Assembly: GCA_019744775.1 (NCBI GenBank)
Contig: JAIETZ010000003.1
Span: forward strand, 372,001-436,000
Length of the DNA: 64,000 nucleotides
Direction of reading: 5' to 3'
DNA from: Candidatus Obscuribacterales bacterium
GTDB taxonomy: Bacteria > Cyanobacteriota > Vampirovibrionia > Obscuribacterales > Obscuribacteraceae
The notes beneath the pieces are model-generated. The model made no database searches. It worked only from the letters and a program-made list of their open reading frames with translations, and was not told the DNA's origin. This document shows positions 1 through 8,672 of this stretch, piece after piece; positions within the stretch are counted from its first letter, which is position 1; each line of letters begins with the position of its first letter. The position numbers were made by a program, and so were the translations under genes.

Positions 1-1683
1 GGCTGTCGATACCTGCACTAAATGCTGGTTTTTGTCAGCTAAAAAGCCGACGATTTTTCCGTCACTGACGTCTGCAATATGCTTGAGAGAAATGTCGACC
101 ACATGTTTTGTACTAATTGCCGCGGCTTGTTCTCTGGTCATGGCGTAAAGAGAAGCTGTTTGACGTTCCAAGTCTCTGGCAAGCAGTGCTTGATGTTTAA
201 CCGTTGATGTTAGAGTGCTTAGTGTCAAACCAACGATGAGCATTACCAAGAAAGTAAGTAGGTACTCCGTGTCTGATACAGCGAATGTAAAGTACGGTGG
301 GATGAAGAAAAAATCAAACGCAGCTACACTAGCAATGGCGGCCAAAATTGATGGTCCACGGCCAAGACTGAGAGCTACTATGACAATAGCCAGCTGATAA
401 ATCATCGCTAAATTTATGGGCGAAATATGGCGAAATAAGAGAAACGAAACAAAAGTGGCAGCGCCGACAAAGAGCATCGAAAGTAAATAATTCTTTGGTT
501 TTGAATGAGTGGCGACGAAATCTGCAGCAGGCTTCTCGCTTTGACTCTTATCACCGGTTATGACATATACATCAATGTTGCCGCTGTGTCTAATTAGATC
601 ATCAACTACGGATCCAAATAGAATTTCTCTCCAACGTTCTCGAGCTGGTTTACCAATGATTATTTTGGAAACGTTTCGTTTTTGTGCGTACTTGACCAAT
701 TCTTCAGCAGCGTTACGTCCGTTCAATCGAATGGTTTGCGCGCCAAGCCGTTCGGCCATATGTAGGGTTCTAGTTAGTCTGTTTTTTGTGTCGGCTGTCG
801 GTGAGTGCCCTGGTACTTCTACATATGCTGCAATCCATTCTGCTTTCAATGTTGCCGCCAGGCGCTTGGCTGCCCTTACCAGTCGTGCAGAAAGTGGGCT
901 TGGACCGACGCATACTAGAATGCGGTCGCTGACAGGCCAGACCTCATGAATGGCGCTTGTTTCACGGTACTTAAGCATTTGTGCGTCAACATGTTCAGCA
1001 GTTACTCGCAAAGCCAATTCGCGTAAGGCAATAAGATTGCCCTTTTTGAAAAAGTGTTTTAACGCTGTTTTGGCATTGTCTGGTAAGTAAACTTTGCCTT
1101 CTTTCAATCGTTGAATAAGGTCGTCCGGTGGCAGATCTACTACTTCAACTTCATTTGCTCTTTCAAATATAGAATCCGGCACCGTCTCAAGCATTTTAAT
1201 GCCGGTTATTTGAGTGACTAAATCGTTGACACTTTCCAAATGCTGAATATTGACGGTCGTTAGGACGTTAATACCGGCTTGTAAAAGTTCTTCCACATCT
1301 TGCCAGCGTTTTTCATGCCTTGAACCAGGTGCATTGGTGTGGGCCAATTCATCTATCAATATAGTGGTTGGTCGTCTCAGTAAGGCTTGGTCCAGATCAA
1401 ATTCATAGAGTTGCGTTGTTTTATAGGGCAAAACCTTTTGAGGAAGAATTTCCAATTCCTCAAGTAGTTCTTCTGTATCCTTACGCCCATGGGTAACGAC
1501 GACGCCACCAACAACATCAATACCATCTTTAAGTAGTTCTTGAGCTGCTTCCAGCATCGTGTAGGTTTTGCCTACTCCGGCTGCTGCACCAAGGAATATT
1601 TTCAGCTTACCTTTTGATTGGGTAGCTTCTTCTTCCTTGATGCGGGCAAGTATTTGTTCAGGCTTGTCCCTTATATGATCCAT
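1..1683 (-). CDS. kdpD: KdpD osmosensitive K+ sensor kinase, N-terminal part (gene runs off the window)
   Basis: I translated this stretch by hand: 561 codons are open from an ATG at 1683 to the window edge. The order is that of KdpD: an N-terminal KdpD domain with Walker A GAAAGVGKTY (residues 32-41) and Walker B-like ILIDELAHTN, then a universal-stress-like domain, four predicted membrane helices (DUF4118), then the start of a GAF region. The histidine-kinase catalytic domains must lie beyond position 1. KdpD senses K+ limitation or osmotic stress and phosphorylates KdpE; no kdpE is visible, but it could follow kdpD outside the window. The start lies 7 bp after the kdpC stop, so it is co-transcribed with the pump genes. 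Confidence 0.95.
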   Translation of the reverse strand, partial: MDHIRDKPEQILARIKEEEATQSKGKLKIFLGAAAGVGKTYTMLEAAQELLKDGIDVVGGVVVTHGRKDTEELLEELEILPQKVLPYKTTQLYEFDLDQALLRRPTTILIDELAHTNAPGSRHEKRWQDVEELLQAGINVLTTVNIQHLESVNDLVTQITGIKMLETVPDSIFERANEVEVVDLPPDDLIQRLKEGKVYLPDNAKTALKHFFKKGNLIALRELALRVTAEHVDAQMLKYRETSAIHEVWPVSDRILVCVGPSPLSARLVRAAKRLAATLKAEWIAAYVEVPGHSPTADTKNRLTRTLHMAERLGAQTIRLNGRNAAEELVKYAQKRNVSKIIIGKPARERWREILFGSVVDDLIRHSGNIDVYVITGDKSQSEKPAADFVATHSKPKNYLLSMLFVGAATFVSFLLFRHISPINLAMIYQLAIVIVALSLGRGPSILAAIASVAAFDFFFIPPYFTFAVSDTEYLLTFLVMLIVGLTLSTLTSTVKHQALLARDLERQTASLYAMTREQAAAISTKHVVDISLKHIADVSDGKIVGFLADKNQHLVQVSTA

Positions 1684-1690
1684 TGCCTTA

Positions 1691-2296
1691 CTATTGCTTC
1701 GTTTGTTTCAGTGAATCCAGTGCCAGATTCAATTGTAAGACATTAACCCGTGGTTGACCGAACAACCCCAAATCTCTGTTGTTAGTATGTCTCTTGATAA
1801 GTTCATTCACGGCATTTGAATTAATGCCTCTTGCTTGCGCGACTCTTTCTGATTGCAAAAGGGCGTTTTGCGGACTGATATCAGGATCCAGTCCTGATGA
1901 TGATCGGGTAACGGCGTCTACAGGCACCAGGATGTCTGTCCCTAAATTATTTTCTTTGCGATAGTTTTCAGCCAATTGTTTTACGCCGGCAAAAGAAGCA
2001 CCGCCAAGAATGAGTTTCTTAGATGTTGGACCATAGTTGGTACCAGATGAGGACTCGCCGCTATATCCGGATCCGGCGGCAGATGGGCGCCCGTGAAAAT
2101 ATTCCGGCTTGACAAAAAGCTGTCCCAAAAGCTCAGAACCAACTGTCTGTTGGTTAATGGCTATCAAAGAGCCATTTGATTGATGGGGAAGCATTAGCTG
2201 GGCAATTGCGGTAATAACGAACGGAAAGATAATTCCCGTAGCAATCGCCAGCAGTACGGTTAATCTGATAGCAGGGGCAATTTGAGATAACATCAT
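1691..2296 (-). CDS. kdpC: Potassium-transporting ATPase subunit KdpC
   Basis: 201 aa, a usual length for KdpC. One N-terminal membrane helix (about residues 10-32) is followed by a periplasmic domain carrying the family signatures FHGRPSAAG and SGTNYGPTSKKL. KdpC is the small periplasmic-facing subunit that stabilises the KdpFABC complex. It sits between kdpB and kdpD with gaps of 9 and 7 bp, so the whole set is one transcription unit. Nothing unusual is seen in the sequence. Confidence 0.97.
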   Translation of the reverse strand: MMLSQIAPAIRLTVLLAIATGIIFPFVITAIAQLMLPHQSNGSLIAINQQTVGSELLGQLFVKPEYFHGRPSAAGSGYSGESSSGTNYGPTSKKLILGGASFAGVKQLAENYRKENNLGTDILVPVDAVTRSSSGLDPDISPQNALLQSERVAQARGINSNAVNELIKRHTNNRDLGLFGQPRVNVLQLNLALDSLKQTKQ

Positions 2297-2305
2297 TTAT
2301 TCCTC

Positions 2306-4420
2306 TTAGGTGGCAGGAGCCAGGCGCATTAAAACGACTATCTGATCTATGAGCCAAATTCCAGGAAATGGCACAATGAGACCGCCCAAGCCATAAATCA
2401 AAAGATTGCGCGACAGCAAAGCCTCGGCACTCATTGGCCGATACTTGATACCACGTAGGGCAAGAGGAATTAAGGCAACAATGACCAGAGCGTTAAAGAT
2501 AACGGCTGAAAGTATGGCTGACTCAGGAGAGTGCAATCCCATAATGTTCAACTGCCACAAGGGTCCATGCTGTCCAGGTGCTAGTGCGTAAAGTGTGCCG
2601 AACATAGCCGGCAGGATAGCGAAGTATTTGGCTACGTCGTTGGCAATGGAAAATGTTGTTAATGCGCCGCGTGTCATTAAGAGCTGTTTGCCAATTTCTA
2701 CTACCTCGATTAATTTAGTTGGGTTGGAATCAAGATCAATCATGTTGCCGGCTTCTTTGGCTGCTTGAGTGCCGGTGTTCATAGCCACTCCAACATCGGC
2801 TGCTGCTAAGGCTGGAGCGTCGTTAGTACCATCCCCGGTCATTGCTACAAGACGTCCACCTGTCTGTTCTTTTTGAATTAATTGCATTTTTGCCTCAGGC
2901 GTAGCTTCGGCCAAAAAGTCATCAACCCCAGCTTCGCTGGCAATCGCCGCTGCAGTCAACGGGTTGTCACCCGTAATCATTATTGTGCGAATACCCATAG
3001 CTCTTAATTGTAAAAAGCGTTCTTTCATACCGCCTTTTACAACATCTTTTAAATGAACCACACCAAGGACGCCTCTTTTGCTGTCAGCCACCGCCAGCGG
3101 TGTGCCACCGGACTGAGCTATGCTGGTAACAGACTTCTCGACTTCTGCTGTTACCGGAAGATTATTGGCTTTCACAAATTTAAATATGGCTTCTGAGGCC
3201 CCTTTGCGAATTTCATTGTCGTTGATATTTACTCCACTCATACGCGTCTGAGCAGTAAAGGGAATGAATTCCGGTTCCCTTGTGGACAACTCTCTCTCTC
3301 TCAATCCATGTTGTTTTGCCAAAACAACAATAGATCTGCCTTCCGGTGTTTCATCAGAAAGAGAAGATAATTGAGCAGCGTCAGCAAGTTCTTCGATACT
3401 CACACCAGGCGCGGGTACAAATTCGACTGCCTGGCGATTACCCAAAGTAATCGTGCCGGTTTTATCAAGCAAGAGGGTGTCCACATCGCCTGCCGCTTCA
3501 ACTGCTTTGCCGCTCATTGCCAGGACGTTGTGCTGCAAAACTCTATCCATGCCGGCAATACCAATTGCTGAAAGCAGTCCGCCAATTGTAGTTGGAATGA
3601 GGCAAACCAGTAGAGAAATAAGAGAGAAGACATCTGGTGCCTTACCGGCACCCGCCGAGTGCACAGAGTAAATTGAATAAGGTAAAAGGGTCGATACCGC
3701 CAAAAGGAAAACAATGGTCAAGCCGGCGAGCAAAATGTCTAGAGCTATCTCATTAGGGGTCTTTTGCCGGGCAGCACCTTCGACTAGCGATATCATTCGG
3801 TCTAAAAAGGTTTGACCGGGATCTACGGTTATCCGAATACGCAGCCAGTCAGACAGAACCGTTGTGCCGCCTGTAACCGCGCTGCGGTCGCCGCCACTTT
3901 CTCTGATAACCGGCGCTGATTCACCTGTTATGGCGCTCTCGTTGACTGTGGCTACACCTTCGATTACTTCACCATCCGAAGGGATGACTTCACCGGCTTT
4001 TACAAATACTATGTCGTTTTTCTTTAGCTCGGTGGCTGCTACGGATTCAGTCTTACCACCAGCTAATTCACGGAGAGCAATGGCTTCTTTGCGCCCACGT
4101 TTGAGCGTGTCAGCTTGAGCTTTTCCGCGTCCTTCGGCCATAGCTTCAGCAAAATTAGCAAAAAAAACAGTAGCCCAAAGCCAGAGTGTAATTTGTATTT
4201 CAAAGATAAACTCGGAATGGTTTATGCCGGAACATATATTACGCGCAAGCAAAATCATTGTAACGAGACTACCCACAGCGACAACAAGCATGACTGGATT
4301 TTTTGCTAAATGTCTTGGGTGTAGCTTGAGAAAAGCATCTTTGCCGGCTCTTTTTACAATTAGCGGATCAAAGAGTGGTTTGGTCTTTTTCTTAGGTGGG
4401 ATAATGTCTAGATCTTGCAT
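2306..4420 (-). CDS. kdpB: Potassium-transporting P-type ATPase subunit KdpB
   Basis: 704 aa P-type ATPase, the energising subunit of the high-affinity K+ pump. It has the phosphorylation motif DKTGTITLG (phospho-accepting Asp about residue 319), the actuator TGES motif, and the hinge [19 protein letters not shown] followed by the KdpB-specific tail [12 protein letters not shown]. Membrane helices are grouped as in other KdpB proteins: two near the N-terminus, two before the phosphorylation domain, three at the C-terminus. It is 24 bp downstream of kdpA and 9 bp upstream of kdpC. All catalytic residues I looked for are present, so it should be active. Confidence 0.98.
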   Translation of the reverse strand: MQDLDIIPPKKKTKPLFDPLIVKRAGKDAFLKLHPRHLAKNPVMLVVAVGSLVTMILLARNICSGINHSEFIFEIQITLWLWATVFFANFAEAMAEGRGKAQADTLKRGRKEAIALRELAGGKTESVAATELKKNDIVFVKAGEVIPSDGEVIEGVATVNESAITGESAPVIRESGGDRSAVTGGTTVLSDWLRIRITVDPGQTFLDRMISLVEGAARQKTPNEIALDILLAGLTIVFLLAVSTLLPYSIYSVHSAGAGKAPDVFSLISLLVCLIPTTIGGLLSAIGIAGMDRVLQHNVLAMSGKAVEAAGDVDTLLLDKTGTITLGNRQAVEFVPAPGVSIEELADAAQLSSLSDETPEGRSIVVLAKQHGLRERELSTREPEFIPFTAQTRMSGVNINDNEIRKGASEAIFKFVKANNLPVTAEVEKSVTSIAQSGGTPLAVADSKRGVLGVVHLKDVVKGGMKERFLQLRAMGIRTIMITGDNPLTAAAIASEAGVDDFLAEATPEAKMQLIQKEQTGGRLVAMTGDGTNDAPALAAADVGVAMNTGTQAAKEAGNMIDLDSNPTKLIEVVEIGKQLLMTRGALTTFSIANDVAKYFAILPAMFGTLYALAPGQHGPLWQLNIMGLHSPESAILSAVIFNALVIVALIPLALRGIKYRPMSAEALLSRNLLIYGLGGLIVPFPGIWLIDQIVVLMRLAPAT

Positions 4421-4444
4421 GGAAATGTGCCCTGTTGCGTGAAA

Positions 4445-6235
4445 TTAGAAGAGGCGATGTTCATTCATAAGGAAATGCTCGACTATTGGGCCAAGCGTTA
4501 ATGCCGGAAAAAACGTCAAGGCGCCTACTATCAAAATAATGCTAATTAAAAGAAGGGTGAATAACCAGGTGTAAGTCGGAAAGGTTCCGCTCGTAGCTGG
4601 AACATACTTCTTTTGGGCAAGTGAACCGGCCATTGCCAGGACTGGAACAATCATCAGAAAGCGGCCAACGAACATGGCTAAAGCCAAGAGAGTATTGTAA
4701 AAGGGTGTGTTTACTGAAATGCCGGCAAAGGCTGAGCCGTTATTACCGGTAGCCGAAGAGAAGGCATAGAGTATTTCTGAGAGTCCATGCGGCCCACTAT
4801 TATTGATGTTGTTCCAAGTTGCCCCCTGGGGATTGAGGAAACTCTTCTCCGGTAGGTTGAGTACACAAGCCAAACCGGTGAAAACTAGAATGCAAAAGGC
4901 GGCTGCTAAAACGAACAACATAGCCATTTTTACTTCTTTCTTCTCTATTTTCTTGCCAACATATTCAGGAGTCCTGCCAACCATCAAACCAGCTATGAAA
5001 ACTGTCAGAACGGCATAGATAAGCATGCCGTAGAGACCTGCTCCAACACCACCAAAAACTATCTCGCCAAGTTGAATATTGAGCAACGGAATCAGCCCGC
5101 CTAAAGGCGTGTAGGAATCATGCATGGAGTTAACCGCTCCACAGCTGGCATCGGTTGTGACGGTGGCAAAAAGTGCCGAATTAGCCAAGCCAAAGCGTAC
5201 TTCTTTGCCCTCCATATTGCCACCTGTGTCACCAAGGGCTTTTGTGGAAATTTCTACATTTTGTCGGGCGACATTAGGATTCCCTTGAGCTTCGAAGTGA
5301 TAGCAGATAAAGACACCGGCAAAGAATAATAAGAACATTGCAGAAAGCAGAGTCCAACCCTGGCGTGTGTCACCGATAGCCCTACCAAAAGTGTAGGTGA
5401 GTGCAGCTGGTATGAGAAAGATGCTTAGCAATTGAATAAAGTTGCTTAAGGGAGTCGGGTTTTCAAACGGATGCGAACTGTTGGCATTTAAGAAACCACC
5501 ACCATTGGTGCCCAGCATTTTTATGCTTTCTTGGGAAGCTATGGGCCCTTGCGGAATAATTTGTTTGCTGCCTTCGATGGTCGCTGCTTCTGTATAAGCA
5601 TTGAAGTTTTGTGGTACGCCCTGATAGACCAGAAACAAACTGTAAACAAAGCAAATAGGCAAGAGAATATATAAACAAGTACGAGTCATGTCAGCCCAAA
5701 AGTTCCCTAAGCCCTGGGCCGTTCGTCTGGCAAAACCACGGATGAGGGCAACTGCCACTACAATGCCTGCTGCTGCGGAAACCCAGTTGTGAAATGCCAG
5801 ACCAAGCATTTGGGAAAGATAGGATAAAGTGTTTTCGCCGCTATACGCCTGCCAGTTAGTATTTGTTGTGAAAGACATAGCTGTATTAAATGCTAAGTCC
5901 GGTGTCAGCGCAGTAGCCCAACTTGGGGCATTAGCAGTGGAAAACTGCATGGGATTGAACGGCAGCAGGCCTTGTAAGCGCAAGACTGCGTAAGTAAACA
6001 GCAGGGATACTAACGAAAATGCCAAAAGAGATTGGGTGTACTCTATCCAAGTCATGTCATGATGGGGATCAATGCCTACGAGTCGATACGAGTTTGTCTC
6101 GAGCGGTCTTAATAGTCTGCTTAAAAAATGGTTCTTGCTTTCTAGGACGGCATAGATATAGGCGCCAAGCGGTTTAGCGCATAAAGCAATTATTACGGCA
6201 AAAAGCAAAATCTGGAACCAACCGATAGCGGTCAC
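4445..6235 (-). CDS. kdpA: Potassium-transporting ATPase subunit KdpA
   Basis: 596 aa polytopic membrane protein, the K+-translocating subunit related to superfamily K+ transporters. The selectivity-filter loops are recognisable: TNTNWQAYSGE, MLGTNGGGFLNANSSHPFENP and TTDASCGAVNSMHD. The start is GTG (minus-strand reading GTGACCGCTATC), supported by a GGAG ribosome site 7 nt upstream. It lies 14 bp after kdpF. Together with KdpB, KdpC and KdpF it forms the scavenging pump used when external K+ is low. Confidence 0.98.
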   Translation of the reverse strand: MTAIGWFQILLFAVIIALCAKPLGAYIYAVLESKNHFLSRLLRPLETNSYRLVGIDPHHDMTWIEYTQSLLAFSLVSLLFTYAVLRLQGLLPFNPMQFSTANAPSWATALTPDLAFNTAMSFTTNTNWQAYSGENTLSYLSQMLGLAFHNWVSAAAGIVVAVALIRGFARRTAQGLGNFWADMTRTCLYILLPICFVYSLFLVYQGVPQNFNAYTEAATIEGSKQIIPQGPIASQESIKMLGTNGGGFLNANSSHPFENPTPLSNFIQLLSIFLIPAALTYTFGRAIGDTRQGWTLLSAMFLLFFAGVFICYHFEAQGNPNVARQNVEISTKALGDTGGNMEGKEVRFGLANSALFATVTTDASCGAVNSMHDSYTPLGGLIPLLNIQLGEIVFGGVGAGLYGMLIYAVLTVFIAGLMVGRTPEYVGKKIEKKEVKMAMLFVLAAAFCILVFTGLACVLNLPEKSFLNPQGATWNNINNSGPHGLSEILYAFSSATGNNGSAFAGISVNTPFYNTLLALAMFVGRFLMIVPVLAMAGSLAQKKYVPATSGTFPTYTWLFTLLLISIILIVGALTFFPALTLGPIVEHFLMNEHRLF

Positions 6236-6249
6236 GTGTAACTCCTTTT

Positions 6250-6339
6250 TTAAACCCGCTCTGGAAAGAGCAGAGCAAACAGCAGATAGACGAGCAATGC
6301 TGCTGCTGTTGATCCAGCAATAATATTGTCAAAAGACAT
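6250..6339 (-). CDS. kdpF: KdpF, small stabilising subunit of the Kdp pump
   Basis: 29-codon ORF reading MSFDNIIAG...FPERV with a single hydrophobic helix (about residues 6-25). Length and position match KdpF, which in E. coli is also 29 aa, is encoded directly before kdpA and is a lipid-like stabiliser of the complex. It ends 14 bp before the kdpA GTG start. Identification rests on size, topology and position, not on strong sequence identity. Confidence 0.85.
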   Translation of the reverse strand: MSFDNIIAGSTAAALLVYLLFALLFPERV

Positions 6340-6353
6340 GGGTAATTTCCTTG

Positions 6354-6437
6354 CTAGACCTTGTGGCAACCATGGACATACAGGCTACCCACAAGAAACA
6401 GCACAATTGAAAAGACGATGTAAAAAACGTCAAGCAT
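6354..6437 (-). CDS. 27-aa membrane mini-protein upstream of kdpF
   Basis: A 27-codon ORF (MLDVFYIVFS...HGCHKV) with one membrane helix (about residues 4-20) and a short polar tail. Its ATG overlaps the stop of the preceding gene as TAATG, so it should be translated by re-initiation, and it ends 14 bp before kdpF. From memory, other kdp operons carry a similar unnamed ORF ahead of kdpF ending in a cysteine-plus-basic tail; this one ends GCHKV. Function unknown; an accessory or assembly peptide of the pump is an inference. There is no other evidence that it is expressed. Confidence 0.6.
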   Translation of the reverse strand: MLDVFYIVFSIVLFLVGSLYVHGCHKV

Positions 6438-7495
6438 TAGTGCATTCCGATCTGCGGCAAGCGGCCTTCAGCATGCGGTGCGCTGGCAGTCATTTGCTTT
6501 TCGCCTTGCACAACCATGGCTAGTTCAAGCAGCATGCGCTTCATTTTTAAAATCTCACACGCTAGTTGATCCAACATTATTGTGCGAGCGGTAAGGGAAT
6601 CTATGGACAGTCCTTTACGTTGTGCTACGCTACCGGTAAGGACACCCAACTGTTTTTTCGAGCTTCTATCGGTAAAGCCAGGCATGTTAGCATCGGCTAT
6701 CCAGCGATCGGTAAGCTGGGCAAGTCTGGTTTTACCATTCGACTCGCTTGCAGGAACTTGATGAAGAAATGTCCAAACTGAACGCGGATAATCAACTTCA
6801 CTATTGCCGGGATAATTGAATAATTTTGCCAGCATGTTTGGATCGACATCCGAAGTCATCTTCTTTCCTTTTAGCTGCTTCAAGGTCCACATCGAAGCAA
6901 CTGAAGGAACCAGTCCTGCGGGAATACCAATAATTCCTGAAGGTATGGCAAATTTGGCATTTTTATAAGTGGGAATAGCCAAGGCTTCGGTGACAGCCCA
7001 TAAAGCGCCGTTGCTGATGAAACTTAAGGCGTTCATGCGAGCAATGGCCTTGTCTCTGTCATTTGTAAATGTCGCCAAAATTTCTTGGCAATGCTGATAC
7101 TCATTCTCAATTTCTGAAAGGGTGAAGTCCACTTCTAGGTCTGTTTTTTGGATTAATAAATAGGACCTTTGCACTTCTTCGGCTAGATTCTGCCGGGCAT
7201 CTAATGATTCCAGCGAAGGAGTTGTATTAAGTGAATTCACTCGAGCACGCAGAGAGTGAATATTTTCCAGTAAGGCGGTAAGGCCTATGTTATTGGCCAA
7301 CTGCAATGAATTGGGCGAAATGCCATCAGTATTTAAAGTGATACCAGTTTTCAAAATTCTCGGTGGTAATTTCTCAATGTTGGCGCTAGACTCTGCTGGT
7401 TGACTCGTCGCTATATTCATTTGTGCCTGACAAGGAGACACGGAACTTGTAGCTAAAACTAAAAGTCCGGCACAAAGACGATTACCAAGTAACAT
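6437..7495 (-). CDS. Secreted coiled-coil protein of unknown function, first gene coupled to the kdp operon
   Basis: Not recognised. I start it at the ATG at 7495 because GGAGG lies 8 nt upstream and the protein then begins with a signal peptide (MLLGNRLCAG...PCQA, cleavage about residue 24); an upstream in-frame ATG lacks both. The product is 352 aa. Residues about 75-160 look helical and coiled-coil-like (spaced Leu, Glu, Arg), followed by a hydrophobic Gly/Pro-rich stretch (about residues 180-215) that could be a membrane hairpin. Its stop overlaps the mini-ORF start (TAATG), tying it to kdpF-A-B-C-D. Role in K+ homeostasis is inference from position only. Confidence 0.75.
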   Translation of the reverse strand: MLLGNRLCAGLLVLATSSVSPCQAQMNIATSQPAESSANIEKLPPRILKTGITLNTDGISPNSLQLANNIGLTALLENIHSLRARVNSLNTTPSLESLDARQNLAEEVQRSYLLIQKTDLEVDFTLSEIENEYQHCQEILATFTNDRDKAIARMNALSFISNGALWAVTEALAIPTYKNAKFAIPSGIIGIPAGLVPSVASMWTLKQLKGKKMTSDVDPNMLAKLFNYPGNSEVDYPRSVWTFLHQVPASESNGKTRLAQLTDRWIADANMPGFTDRSSKKQLGVLTGSVAQRKGLSIDSLTARTIMLDQLACEILKMKRMLLELAMVVQGEKQMTASAPHAEGRLPQIGMH

Positions 7496-7548
7496 TTGAC
7501 TAACCTCCAGTCGACAATGTATTTGCCTGACTGTCGCTACAGCGCAGG

Positions 7549-7563
7549 CGATCTCAAAGATCG
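7549..7563. promoter_or_regulatory. Perfect 6-3-6 inverted repeat ahead of the kdp operon
   Basis: CGATCT-CAA-AGATCG lies 54 bp upstream of the first gene of the kdp unit, in the 150-bp gap before it. It could be an operator, for instance for KdpE. I found no convincing -35/-10 pair placing it, so this is tentative. Confidence 0.3.
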
Positions 7564-7645
7564 AGCAACAGAGTACAAGTCTATCAATTAACAAAGCATC
7601 AAGTTGGAGTTTATCAATATCAAATTCGTGTCAATTACACCGGAT

Positions 7646-7873
7646 TTATTTCCCCGGTATGGGAGCATATTCGGCACTGCGATGCCCAAAACGGCCCTGA
7701 ACCATCTTATGCTCGTCTTGCAGCTTTGTGATTGTTGTATGCTGGCTACTCTGGAAGAATGTTCCAAGATAAAAGCAGAACACCGCCACACTCAGTATGA
7801 GTAGTAATAGTAAGTTGACCCTGGTGCTTTCAGGTAGAGCGTTATATGTATAACCCTTGTTATTACGAATCAT
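7646..7873 (-). CDS. Small single-pass membrane protein, unknown
   Basis: About 75 aa starting MIRNNKGYTYNALPES, with one strong membrane helix (about residues 20-38) and a polar C-terminal tail ending EYAPIPGK. A weak GGA lies 7 nt before this ATG; an in-frame ATG two codons upstream is possible, and a longer 101-aa reading exists but begins in what looks like promoter DNA. No family is recognised. It is on the same strand as kdp but 150 bp away, so co-transcription is uncertain. Confidence 0.5.
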   Translation of the reverse strand: MIRNNKGYTYNALPESTRVNLLLLLILSVAVFCFYLGTFFQSSQHTTITKLQDEHKMVQGRFGHRSAEYAPIPGK

Positions 7874-8084
7874 TTGCATATCCAAAATAGACTGTTTGCA
7901 CTGCTTTGCCGCAGGCACGCAAAAGTAATATAAGCTAAAAGTAATCAACAAGGTGTCAAGATACGATGCCAGCTTATTAAGACGGTATCAATAAGGCAGT
8001 GACTCTAGTATGGTTGGGTAGCGATGCCCAAATTGTCAATATTGCGTAATTGCCCCATTTTAATGGATCGGAACTGCACCTAGA

Positions 8085-8669
8085 ATGGCGCTTATTCAGA
8101 GGGGCGGACAATTGGACGGATCAGACTATAAAGCCGGTGAGGCCAAACTTGACACAAGCGTAGATTTCAACGCTCCTGTTTTGCTGCAGGGTGGTGTGGA
8201 GAAACACCTTAAGCACAGTGGCAGCAGTCATGCAGAAATTTGGGATCCGGATGCAAGTAGCCGTGAGCTATTAATCGAATGGGATATTTGGCGCAACAAA
8301 GTAGCCCAGCAAGTTAACAGCAATATGGTCAAACACATTAACAGTTGGGATGGTCAGGAAATCAATTTGGCCACTCGTCGAGTCGAGTCAAAATTTCCTA
8401 CTGGTGTTCATGCCGGAGTTGATTTTGTGATTGGCTCTGATCAAAAGGTTTTGAAGGCCGAAATAGTCGAGCCTTCCGGTTACGCTGAATATGATGCGCT
8501 AGTTGTTAAATCCGTTTACGAGCTTAATAAGAAAGCAAAGTTATTGCGCTTTCCGGAAAACTCCAGACGGAGAAGTGTTGAAGAAGTACTCGACTTTCAG
8601 CAGGCTAAGGGGCATCAAGAAAAGCGTTTTCTCAAATTTGGCGACATCGAACGAGTGCAACTCGACTAA
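8085..8669 (+). CDS. TonB C-terminal-like domain protein, unknown function
   Basis: 194 aa, no signal peptide and no membrane helix. The part from about residue 65 to 155 (WRNKVAQQVN... FVIGSDQKVLKAEIVEPSGYAEYDALVVKSV) has the pattern of a TonB C-terminal fold: a helix, then strands with a Gly-x-Val turn and SSG/PSG before a helix with a conserved AL..V. Canonical TonB needs a membrane anchor and a Pro-rich linker, and both are absent, so an energy-transducing role is unlikely. The 65 N-terminal residues are polar and unrecognised. It stands alone between the divergent region before kdp and the convergent queA gene, 3 bp from the queA stop. Confidence 0.6.
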   Translation: MALIQRGGQLDGSDYKAGEAKLDTSVDFNAPVLLQGGVEKHLKHSGSSHAEIWDPDASSRELLIEWDIWRNKVAQQVNSNMVKHINSWDGQEINLATRRVESKFPTGVHAGVDFVIGSDQKVLKAEIVEPSGYAEYDALVVKSVYELNKKAKLLRFPENSRRRSVEEVLDFQQAKGHQEKRFLKFGDIERVQLD

Positions 8670-8672
8670 AGT

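Noticed and set aside
7874-7951. N-terminal extension of the small membrane protein
   Set aside because: Adds 26 residues with a second hydrophobic stretch but no ribosome site, and lies where promoters are expected.
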